Assembly: GCA_025357755.1 (NCBI GenBank)
Contig: JANXOP010000141.1
Coordinates: 1 to 43,584 of the forward strand
Origin: Kofleriaceae bacterium
GTDB taxonomy: Bacteria; Myxococcota_A; Polyangia; Haliangiales; Haliangiaceae
Length of the DNA: 43,584 bases
Direction: 5' to 3'
Position numbers and translations under genes: made by a program. Below are positions 16,714 through 24,689 of the stretch, in pieces. Under the pieces are notes generated by a model, which was given only the letters and a program-made list of their open reading frames with translations, was not told the DNA's origin and did not search any database. The number at the start of each line of letters is the position of its first letter. Positions within the stretch are counted from its first letter, which is position 1.

Positions 16714-17723
16714 GTGCCGAGCTCCTTCGCGCGCGCGATGTACTTCGAGTCAGGCTCGAGCCCGATCAGCTCGGCGGTCGCCCGGCAGCGCCCGGCCGGA
16801 TCTCCAGCCTTGCCGAGCGTCACCGCGAGCTCGTACAACGCATCGTCGCGCAAGATCGATGCGGGATAGTCCTTCGGCAGCTGGCGGAACGCGGCGGCCG
16901 CGTCCGGCAGATCACCGAGGGAATCGCGCAGCAGCTTGCCGAGCTCGAGCTGCGCATCGTCGAGCCAGACCGAGAAGTAGCTGCCGACGCCGAACGAGAC
17001 CTCGCGCGTCTTCAAGAGGGCGCGCAACCGGGTGACCGCACCCACGGGATCGCCGAGCTCCTCCGAGAGCTTCGCCGCGAACCAGCGCGCGTCGTCGCGC
17101 AGGCCACTCTCGGGGAAATCGATCGGGATACGATCGTAGTACGCGCGCGCGGCCGCAGGATCGGCGAGCTCGTGCGCGTAGAGGTCCGCGATCGACCACA
17201 GGAGGTTATCGGCGACCTGGGTCTCGGGCAGCGCGTTCAACAGTTGCCCCATCTCGTCGGCGAGTGCTTTGGGCGCGCGCTGCCGACCGTCGTCGAGCAG
17301 CGCCTTGCACGCATCGGCGGCGAGCGGTTCGTCGGGATATGCGGTGATGACCTTCCAGAGGAGCGACCAGCCTTCGCCGATCTTGCCGGCGCGGAGCTGC
17401 GCTTGGCCGGCGCGATAGGTCGCGGTCGCCGCGGTCATCGGATCGTCGGTCACGCGATCGGGAATCGCGAGATAGGCTGCGAGCGCGGCAGGCAGCCGCT
17501 GGGCATGTTCGAGCAGCTCGGCTTCACCGAGCAGGGCTTCGCTGCATGCTTGCTTCGCGCGCCGCGGCGGCTGCAACGCGCTGCATCTCTGCTGTGCGGC
17601 ACGATAGTGGACGAGCGCGCCGTCCGTATCGCCCGCCGTCTCGCTGTGCTCCGCGGCGACTAGCTCCGGCAGCGTCGCCGGTGCCGAGCACGCGCAGAGC
17701 AGCGCGACCGCAAGCCCGCGCAT
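16704..17723 (-). CDS. TPR-repeat lipoprotein
   Basis: A 339-residue exported protein. The first 12 residues form a very short hydrophobic signal ending LLCAC, a lipobox with Cys12 as the lipidation site. The mature part is entirely helical and built from tetratricopeptide-like pairs (GALVHYRAAQ, PAALAAYLAI, PDAAAAFRQLPKDYP). ATG 17723 was chosen as it starts the signal; an adjacent upstream GTG is possible. It lies 8 bases after ltaE, and its stop overlaps the ABC ATPase start, so it is likely made with the Mla-like transporter. A periplasmic TPR lipoprotein could dock the MCE ring or an outer-membrane partner, but this is speculation. Confidence 0.85.
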   Translation of the reverse strand: MRGLAVALLCACSAPATLPELVAAEHSETAGDTDGALVHYRAAQQRCSALQPPRRAKQACSEALLGEAELLEHAQRLPAALAAYLAIPDRVTDDPMTAATATYRAGQAQLRAGKIGEGWSLLWKVITAYPDEPLAADACKALLDDGRQRAPKALADEMGQLLNALPETQVADNLLWSIADLYAHELADPAAARAYYDRIPIDFPESGLRDDARWFAAKLSEELGDPVGAVTRLRALLKTREVSFGVGSYFSVWLDDAQLELGKLLRDSLGDLPDAAAAFRQLPKDYPASILRDDALYELAVTLGKAGDPAGRCRATAELIGLEPDSKYIARAKELGTCP

Positions 17724-17731
17724 CACGCTCG

Positions 17732-18751
<1,020 letters not shown>

Positions 18752-18766
18752 CCGCGGAGCCTAGCA

Positions 18767-19274
18767 CTACGGAGTCGCGCTGATCGGCGGTCCCTCGTCG
18801 GGATGCTCGCCAGGCTTCTCGCGCTTCTCGTCGACCTTCGGCTTGTTCGGTTCGGGCTCTTTGCCCGGATCCTTCGACGGCCCCCGCGCCGTCGACGCGC
18901 TTCGGCGACGGCGCGGGGGCCGGTGCACCGAGCTCGAGGCGCAGCTTCTGCTCGAGCTTCTGGAGGTACTGGAGCTCGAGCCACTCGGGCCGATCCTCGA
19001 GCGTCATCACGAACCGCACCGCGTGGCGGCCGTCCTGGACGACCTCGATCACCTCGAGCGAGCCGCGGAACACCTTCTTCTCTTCGCGCAGCTCGAACAG
19101 CACGTAACCGGCGTCGCTGTCCTTCTCGATCACCTTGAGGTTCTCGTCGACGCGGATGAACCGTAGCGCGGCGGCATACGATTCGCTGCGCGGATACGCG
19201 AGCGTCTTTTGCGAGCGGGCGAACGCCGGCGAGCTCGCCGCACACAGGGCGAGGGCGATGAGGAGTCGGCGCAT
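18767..19274 (-). CDS. Exported protein of unknown function, frameshifted in its C-terminal tail
   Basis: The first 110 residues form a signal peptide (residues 1-19, ending AFA) and a compact alpha/beta domain (LRFIRVDENLKVIEKDSDAGYVLFEL, then RHAVRFVMTLEDRPEWLELQYL). After LGAPAPAPSPKRVDGAG the frame runs on into nonsense overlapping ltaE. Removing one G from the G5 run at 18885-18881 instead gives a sensible charged, proline-rich tail (PSKDPGKEPEPNKPKVDEK and onward) that stops at 18769-18767, just before ltaE. The intact product would be 168 residues. The shift lies inside a perfect 17-bp inverted repeat, so a sequencing error, a real indel or programmed slippage are all possible. The domain is not one I can name. 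Confidence 0.75.
18878..18922. repeat. Perfect 17-bp inverted repeat within a coding region
   Basis: The arm CGGCCCCCGCGCCGTCG (18878-18894) is followed after 11 bases by its exact reverse complement (18906-18922). Sixteen of the 17 pairs are G:C, giving an extremely stable hairpin. The C5/G5 run where the reading frame breaks forms part of the stem. There is no following T-tract, so an intrinsic terminator is unlikely. Confidence 0.9.
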
Positions 19275-19287
19275 GCCCCGATGGTGG

Positions 19288-20343
19288 CTACGCGGTCTCG
19301 GACGGGCCAGTTTTTTGCGCTCGGCGCAGATCCGCGATCGAGACCCACGGCGTCGCGAGGCCCAGCGCACCACACGCGATGTACCAGCCGACCTGCAGCA
19401 CGTAATGAGTGTTCGCGAAGGCGAACGTCGTCGCGTAGAGCGCGGTGTGGGGCGTGTTCGCGTCGCGGCCGAGATAGAGCGTCAGGCCGAGCAGCGTGAA
19501 CCACTGGAACTGGCCGACCAGGCCAGGCGAGTTCGGCAATGTGATGCCGACCGCGACGAGGCCCATCACCGCGAAGGCGCCGACGAGCGAGAGCTCGAGT
19601 CCGAAGCCGTGCGCGAGGATCCAGACCCCGAACCCGTTCGCACCCCAGTACACGATGCTCCACGCGAGGAACGCGACGAGGTTCGCGCGATCGCTGAGTA
19701 CGTCGAAGCCGCGGATCATCTCGAGCAGCTTGGTCTCGATCACGTGCGCGACCTTCGGCGCGAGCCTCGGCAGCAGCGACATGGTCAAGCAGAACGCGAC
19801 GGTCTTGGCCGGCCAGCGCAGCGAGAAGATCAGGAACAGCAATGCGGCCGAGAAGATGCTCAGCGCGATCCACGCGGTCGCCATCATCCAGCTCGGCGAG
19901 CTCGGGCCGCGGAGCGCGAAGAAGGCACCGAACACGAACAGCGAGACCAGGAGGCCATCGACGATGCGCTCGACCGCCACCGTGCCGAGCGCCGCGGTCG
20001 CCGAGATGCCGCGCTTGCGCAGGAGACCCGGTCGCACGAGCTCGCCGAGCCGCGCGGGCAGGGCGAGGATCGCCATGAAGCCGACCGCCGAGATCGCGAG
20101 TAACGGCCCGGGCGGCACGCGCACGCCGAGCGGTGCGAGCAGGTGATTCCAGCGCAACGAACGGCACACTTGCATCACCAACAGCAGCCCGACGTAGATC
20201 GCGACGGAGGGCGCGAGCGTGCTCGCATCGAGCGCCTCGAACGCTGCTTCGAGCTGTGTCCGTGTCTCGTGATCCGGCCACACCAGCCACACGCAAAGCG
20301 CGAGCATGGCGAGCGAGAGCGAGAGGTTTACGGCAAGCTTCAT
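19288..20343 (-). CDS. UPF0104/LPG-synthase-TM-type flippase-like membrane protein
   Basis: A 351-residue integral membrane protein with about eight hydrophobic segments. It carries the sequence pattern of the lysylphosphatidylglycerol synthase transmembrane (UPF0104) family: [33 protein letters not shown] and [14 protein letters not shown]. The family includes the flippase part of MprF and proteins implicated in moving lipid-linked precursors. There is no synthase domain. ATG 20343 begins just before the first membrane segment. The 3' end lies 13 bases before the start of the exported unknown protein, and the CpsB-like gene is 14 bases upstream, so all three may be co-transcribed. Exact substrate unknown. 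Confidence 0.88.
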   Translation of the reverse strand: MKLAVNLSLSLAMLALCVWLVWPDHETRTQLEAAFEALDASTLAPSVAIYVGLLLVMQVCRSLRWNHLLAPLGVRVPPGPLLAISAVGFMAILALPARLGELVRPGLLRKRGISATAALGTVAVERIVDGLLVSLFVFGAFFALRGPSSPSWMMATAWIALSIFSAALLFLIFSLRWPAKTVAFCLTMSLLPRLAPKVAHVIETKLLEMIRGFDVLSDRANLVAFLAWSIVYWGANGFGVWILAHGFGLELSLVGAFAVMGLVAVGITLPNSPGLVGQFQWFTLLGLTLYLGRDANTPHTALYATTFAFANTHYVLQVGWYIACGALGLATPWVSIADLRRAQKTGPSETA

Positions 20344-20357
20344 CGACTACGCGTCAG

Positions 20358-21074
20358 CTACACATCGATGAAGTCGCCGGCGAGCAGCGCGCGAGGAGCA
20401 TGATCGAACAACCGAACCGTGGCCGCGTGGCCGAGCTTCTTGTCGATCCACGCGAGCCCGTGCTGGGCTTGCTGGAGGTCGCCAACCTGGTGGGCATCCG
20501 TGGCGACGCAGGTGGCGAGCCCCGCTTCGAGCAGGTGGCGCGCGGCCTTCATCTCGCGCTTGCCGTGGAACCCCCCGATCGCGCCGAGGTCGATCTGAAA
20601 TGCGCAGTGCTTGCGGAGCTCGCCGGCGAGCCGGTCGTTGTCCCAAAGTGCGTGATAGCGCTCGGGATGTGCCAGCACCGGGACCTTGCCGGCCATCCGA
20701 AACTTGAACAGCTGCTCCACCATCCCAGGCGGCATCAACGGCGGGGGGATCTCGACGAGGAATGCCTGGGTGCCTCGATAGTGCGGGATCGTCCCGTCGA
20801 CGACGCGCTTGTAGAATACATCGTCCCACATGTTCTCGGCGCCGAGTCGGAGCGTCGGGTGGGTAGGTTTTCGGACCGTTTCGAGGCTCGCCAAGGTGGC
20901 CTCGATCCGATCCCAATCAGGCAAGTACTGACTCGCCTTCTGGTGCGGGGTCACGCACTGCTCGGTAACTCCAAGCGCGGCCAGCGCATCGAGCATCGCA
21001 ACTGCAATGGATACGTCCGGAGCACCGTCGTCGAGCCCGTAGAGGACATGACTATGGAGATCGACGAAGCCCAC
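20358..21074 (-). CDS. PHP-family tyrosine-protein phosphatase (CpsB/CapC/YwqE type)
   Basis: A 238-residue PHP-fold metal-dependent phosphatase. The N-terminal VDLHSHVLYGLDDGAPD is the family signature and supplies metal ligands; TPHQKA, LAHPERYH and the final ATDAHQVGD give the remaining His/Asp ligands. Such enzymes dephosphorylate bacterial tyrosine kinases that control capsule or exopolysaccharide chain length. No BY-kinase or polysaccharide locus is visible in this window, so the partner must be elsewhere. Start is GTG 21074, with a family-like N-terminus beginning at once; upstream lies a 91-base divergent region shared with the coiled-coil paralogue gene. Confidence 0.9.
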   Translation of the reverse strand: MGFVDLHSHVLYGLDDGAPDVSIAVAMLDALAALGVTEQCVTPHQKASQYLPDWDRIEATLASLETVRKPTHPTLRLGAENMWDDVFYKRVVDGTIPHYRGTQAFLVEIPPPLMPPGMVEQLFKFRMAGKVPVLAHPERYHALWDNDRLAGELRKHCAFQIDLGAIGGFHGKREMKAARHLLEAGLATCVATDAHQVGDLQQAQHGLAWIDKKLGHAATVRLFDHAPRALLAGDFIDV

Positions 21075-21093
21075 GAACGACCCGGGTGTACCG

Positions 21094-21126
21094 CACTTCC
21101 CAAACGCCGCCCAAGTGTTTGAAGTG
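21094..21126. promoter_or_regulatory. Imperfect dyad in the divergent region before the coiled-coil gene
   Basis: CACTTCCCAAAC and GTTTGAAGTG pair apart from a 2-base bulge, separated by about 11 bases. It lies between the divergent CpsB-like and coiled-coil genes, where an operator is expected. I found no convincing promoter boxes. Confidence 0.3.
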
Positions 21127-21165
21127 ATTGCTCGTGAAGATCGTGCGTGTTAGAGATCAACGGGT

Positions 21166-21945
21166 ATGGCTCAGTCCGAAAAGCGCGAAAATTCGGTCCT
21201 CTTTTCGCTCCGCGAGCTCCGTCAGATCGAGGAGAGCCGCGTACAAGAGGAAGAGCACGCCGTTCGCTCCGCAGAAGAGGAGCGCACCAAAGCCCGCGAA
21301 GATGCGGAGCGTCGCATTCGCGATGCCGAAGAAGCGAAGATTCGCGAAGAGCGCGATCATCAGCGCTCGATCGAGGAGTCGCGCGCGAACGCCGAGCGCG
21401 AAGCGCGCATGCGCGTCGAAGCCGGTGAAGCCGCCGAGCGTCAGCGCAACCAGGCCGCGCTCGAACAACAGCGCCTCGCGCAGGAGATGGAGCTTCGTCG
21501 CGCGGAAGTCGCGAAGAAGCGTCCGACCTGGATGCTCGTGGTGACCGGCCTCGCCGTGGTCGGCATCGTGGTCGGCGTGTTCGTCGCGGTGAAGAGCTCG
21601 GCGAAGTCAGACGAAGACAATATCAAGCGCGTCGCGGCCGAGAAGATGGCGCAAGACGCGGCGAACTCGGCGAAGGAAGCCCAGGAGAAGGTCGAGAAGC
21701 TCTCGAACGACCTGATCGATCTCGGCAAGCGCGTCGACAAGGCGACGGATGCACTCGCGTCCGCTCAGAACGATGCCGATCGCCAGGCCGCTCGCGGCAA
21801 GCTCGAGCAGCTTCGCAAGGAGCGCGCCGAGATGGAGCAGCACATCGCCGATGCGAAGGCGGCCGCCGCGAAGGCCGAGCGCAACAAGGGCGTGCACGTG
21901 AGCAAGGAATGTCTCGACAATCCACTCGCCAAGGGCTGCTCGTAG
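21166..21945 (+). CDS. Coiled-coil single-pass membrane protein A (tandem paralogue)
   Basis: A 259-residue protein. Residues 18-120 are a highly charged, heptad-like helix rich in Glu, Arg and Ala. Residues 121-143 are one membrane segment, preceded by KKRP, which places the N-terminal coil in the cytoplasm by the positive-inside rule. Residues 150-245 are a second coiled coil, probably periplasmic. The C-terminus carries two cysteines (KECLDNPLAKGCS). The adjacent gene encodes a gap-free paralogue. I do not recognise the family. The layout resembles membrane-anchored scaffold or sensor-transmitting proteins, but no catalytic domain is present. ATG 21166 has only a weak ribosome-binding signal. 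Confidence 0.85.
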   Translation: MAQSEKRENSVLFSLRELRQIEESRVQEEEHAVRSAEEERTKAREDAERRIRDAEEAKIREERDHQRSIEESRANAEREARMRVEAGEAAERQRNQAALEQQRLAQEMELRRAEVAKKRPTWMLVVTGLAVVGIVVGVFVAVKSSAKSDEDNIKRVAAEKMAQDAANSAKEAQEKVEKLSNDLIDLGKRVDKATDALASAQNDADRQAARGKLEQLRKERAEMEQHIADAKAAAAKAERNKGVHVSKECLDNPLAKGCS

Positions 21946-21994
21946 CTCCCACCAGCTACTGCAATCGCTCGCTTCGGCCCGTGTCTCTCGAGGC

Positions 21995-22768
21995 ATGAGG
22001 CCGGAGACATCGCCAGAGACATCCATCGTCACCTCGCTCGACGAGCTTCGCTCGCTACACCTGCAGCGAATCGAGGACGAGCGCGCTCGCAACGAGCGTG
22101 ACCAACTCGCCACGATCGAGGCCAAGCGCGCGAACGAAGCCGCCACACGAGCGGCCGCCGACGCGAAGGTTCGACAGGAGCGCGAGGCGCGGCTCTCGTT
22201 CGAGACCGCCCGTACGGCCGCGGAGCGCGAGGCGCGGTTGCGGTTCGAGGCCGGTGAGGCCGCCGAGCGAGCGCGCCATCAGAGCGCGCTCGACATGGAG
22301 CGCCAGCGCCACGAGCTCGAGATCCGGCGAGAAGAGGCGCTGCGGCGCCGCCCGCGCTGGATGATCGTGGTCACCGCCCTCGCGGCCTGTGGTGGGCTCG
22401 CGCTCGCGTACATCGCGGTGGGGGCAACGCACGATGCCGATGCGGCGCACGAGCGAACGCTCGCTGCCGAGCAGCGAGCTCGCGATGCCAAGGAGTCGGC
22501 GCACCACTCCGAAGCCCAGCTCACCGCGATGACGACGGATCTCGAAGGCGTGCACACCAAGCTCGAAGCGGCGAAGCGTGCACTGCAGATCGCGACCGAT
22601 GCGGACGGCCGCAAGCGCGCCCAACAGGCGATCGACGATGCGAACCGCGCCGCGAGCGACAAGCAGCACAAGTTGGAAGCGTGGCAGGCGCATCAGGCCT
22701 GGGTCGACCGCCACAACGGGATCCACCAGGAGAACTGCGTCGGCACCGCGATCGGTTGCGAGAAGTAG
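21995..22768 (+). CDS. Coiled-coil single-pass membrane protein B (tandem paralogue)
   Basis: A 257-residue paralogue of the preceding gene. Residues 77-92 (EREARLRFEAGEAAER) match protein A at the same residue numbers, and the P120-x-W122 before the membrane segment (121-142) is also in exact register. A second coil follows, and the C-terminus again has two cysteines (ENCVGTAIGCEK). Sequence outside the 77-125 core has diverged strongly. The ATG at 21995 is the first clear start, 49 bases after protein A. The two proteins may hetero-oligomerise through their coils. A Tat-exported PhoD-like phosphatase follows 12 bases later, so the three genes are probably one transcript. Confidence 0.85.
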   Translation: MRPETSPETSIVTSLDELRSLHLQRIEDERARNERDQLATIEAKRANEAATRAAADAKVRQEREARLSFETARTAAEREARLRFEAGEAAERARHQSALDMERQRHELEIRREEALRRRPRWMIVVTALAACGGLALAYIAVGATHDADAAHERTLAAEQRARDAKESAHHSEAQLTAMTTDLEGVHTKLEAAKRALQIATDADGRKRAQQAIDDANRAASDKQHKLEAWQAHQAWVDRHNGIHQENCVGTAIGCEK

Positions 22769-22780
22769 TACCGTCCGCGC

Positions 22781-24271
22781 GTGATCACGCGTAGGGGATT
22801 CCTCGGCGGAAGTGTCGCGATGATGGCCGCCGCGTGTACGCGCCGGGTGACCCCGGCGTCGTCCGTCCCGCACGTCACTCACGGGTTGCAAGTGGGCGAT
22901 GTCGGCGGCGGTCGCGCGCTCGTGTGGGCACGCGCGAGTGAAGCGAGCCGGCTCTTGCTCGAGTGGGATACGACCGACCGCTTCGCGCAGCCGCGTGCGG
23001 TCGTTGGTGGCATGGCCACGCCCGCGACCGGCCTCGCGACGACGGTCGCGCTCGAGGGCGTGCCCGATGGTCAAACCATCTTCGTCCGAGGCAGGTTCCA
23101 GCGCGAAGCCGCGAACGGTACGAGCGAGCCTGCGTTCGCGCGCTTCCAGACCCCGCGCGCCGATAAGTTTCGGATCGCGTGGACCGGCGATACGTGCGGC
23201 CAGGGCTACGGTCGCAACCCCGAATTCGGTGGCCTCGTCGGCTACAAGGCGATGCGCGAGGCGAACCCGGCGATGTGGATCCACTCGGGCGACATGATCT
23301 ACGCCGACAATCCGATCCTCGCGGAGATGAAGGTCGGCGACCGGATCTGGAAGAACGTGACGAACGAGCACGTCGCGCGGGTCGCGCAGACGCTCGAGGA
23401 CTATCGCGCGCGCTACCAGTACAGCCTCGACGACGAGCACGTCCGGGCGCTCGCCGCCGAGGTGCCGATCGTCGCGCAGTGGGACGATCACGAGATCCAC
23501 AACAACTGGTGGCCGCACCAGAACCTCGCCCTCGAGGATGCGCGCTACACGATCGAGCCCGATGCGAGCGTGCTCGCCGCGTTCGCGCGTCGCGCGATGC
23601 TCGAATGGACGCCCACGCCGAAGGGCGTGGTCCAGCGCGTGATCCATTACGGTCCGCTCGTCGACATCATCGTGATGGACTGCCGCTCGTTTCGTACGCC
23701 GAATCCCGAAGGTGCGGCGCCCGCCGAGATGCTCGGGGCCGGCCAGGTCGCGTGGTTCATCGACGCGGTCGCGAGCTCGAAGGCGCGCTGGAAGGTGATC
23801 GCGTGCGATCAGCCGCTCGGGCTCGTGATCGGGGATGGCCCGGGAGACCTGCGCCGCGAAGGCTTCGCGGATGGATCACCACCGGTGAGTGGGCGCGAGG
23901 TCGAGCTCGCGAAGATCTTCGCCGCGCTCCAGGCGCGCAAGGTCAAGAACATGGTGTGGGTCACCGCCGATGTTCACTACGCGGCGGCGCATCGCTATGA
24001 TCCGAGCCGCGCGACCTTCACGAGCTTCGATCCGTTCTGGGAGCTGATCGCAGGCCCGATCCATGCCGGCTCGTTCGGCCCGAACAAGCTCGATCCGACG
24101 TTCGGTCCCGAGGCGACGTTCGTGTGGGCACCGGATGGTCAGAACGCGGCGCCCTGGGACGGCTTCCAATCTTTCGGCACGATCGATGTCACGGCCGATG
24201 CGCTGAGCTGCGCGCTGGTCGGCATCGACGGCAAGCCCCGCCACACGCTCGACATCTCGTACGTCGCGTAG
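22781..24271 (+). CDS. PhoD-like alkaline phosphatase/phosphodiesterase with Tat signal
   Basis: A 496-residue metallophosphoesterase. The N-terminus has the twin-arginine motif TRRGFLGG and a hydrophobic core ending AAAC, so it is exported folded and may be lipidated. After the N-terminal Fn3-like PhoD_N domain come metal-binding motifs of the PhoD class: WTGDTCGQG, HSGDMIYAD, QWDDHEIHNN and VTADVHYAA. PhoD enzymes need metals such as Ca and Fe and release phosphate from phosphomono- or diesters outside the cytoplasm. Start is GTG 22781. It lies directly downstream of the coiled-coil pair; no Pho box could be recognised. It converges on a small unknown gene with one base between the stops. 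Confidence 0.93.
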   Translation: MITRRGFLGGSVAMMAAACTRRVTPASSVPHVTHGLQVGDVGGGRALVWARASEASRLLLEWDTTDRFAQPRAVVGGMATPATGLATTVALEGVPDGQTIFVRGRFQREAANGTSEPAFARFQTPRADKFRIAWTGDTCGQGYGRNPEFGGLVGYKAMREANPAMWIHSGDMIYADNPILAEMKVGDRIWKNVTNEHVARVAQTLEDYRARYQYSLDDEHVRALAAEVPIVAQWDDHEIHNNWWPHQNLALEDARYTIEPDASVLAAFARRAMLEWTPTPKGVVQRVIHYGPLVDIIVMDCRSFRTPNPEGAAPAEMLGAGQVAWFIDAVASSKARWKVIACDQPLGLVIGDGPGDLRREGFADGSPPVSGREVELAKIFAALQARKVKNMVWVTADVHYAAAHRYDPSRATFTSFDPFWELIAGPIHAGSFGPNKLDPTFGPEATFVWAPDGQNAAPWDGFQSFGTIDVTADALSCALVGIDGKPRHTLDISYVA

Positions 24272-24272
24272 C

Positions 24273-24617
24273 TCAGCGATGCTTGAGGATCGCTTCGGCG
24301 ATCTTGCGGGCATCCTCGATCGGCAATTCGACCTGGAGGTGATCGTTGCGGAGCGTCACGGTCTTGTCGCCCATCTCGACCCGCCATTGCGGTTTCGGCG
24401 CCGGGGTGGCAACGCGCCCCACCGCGACGCGCTCGATCATCTGCGAGTGCTCGTCGTTCGTCGCGGCGCGACGAACCGAGTAGCGATGTGTCGAAAGATT
24501 GTTGAGCGGCTCGAGCTCCATGGTCGGGCGGCCTTCGGTCACGGTCGGCATGGGCTCCGTCGTGATCGCTGCAATCGTGGCCTTATCCAGCTCTACGGTC
24601 GGACGGTTGTCAGTCAC
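24273..24617 (-). CDS. Small protein of unknown function
   Basis: A 114-residue soluble protein from GTG 24617. The N-terminal part has two similar RPT-[VM]-EL segments; the C-terminal 45 residues (VEMGDKTVTLRNDHLQVELP, then EDARKIAEAILKHR) look like a small beta-hairpin plus helix domain. The frame extends upstream to 24827 but would then overlap the divergent Big_5 gene start, so the GTG at 24617 is preferred. There is no signal peptide. I do not recognise a family. It stands alone between a convergent phosphatase gene and a divergent lipoprotein gene. Confidence 0.65.
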   Translation of the reverse strand: MTDNRPTVELDKATIAAITTEPMPTVTEGRPTMELEPLNNLSTHRYSVRRAATNDEHSQMIERVAVGRVATPAPKPQWRVEMGDKTVTLRNDHLQVELPIEDARKIAEAILKHR

Positions 24618-24689
24618 GGCTAGCAGGGTAACGATTTCGAGAGGGAACTTCGGGTATGCACCGGATACGAGAGTTGATAGGGTGATCGC

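Noticed and set aside
18878..18922. Intrinsic terminator before ltaE
   Set aside because: The hairpin lies inside a coding region on the same strand and has no T-tract on either side.
21940..21960. Small hairpin GTAGCT/AGCTAC after the first coiled-coil gene
   Set aside because: Only a 6-bp stem without a T-tract, and the next gene is probably co-transcribed.
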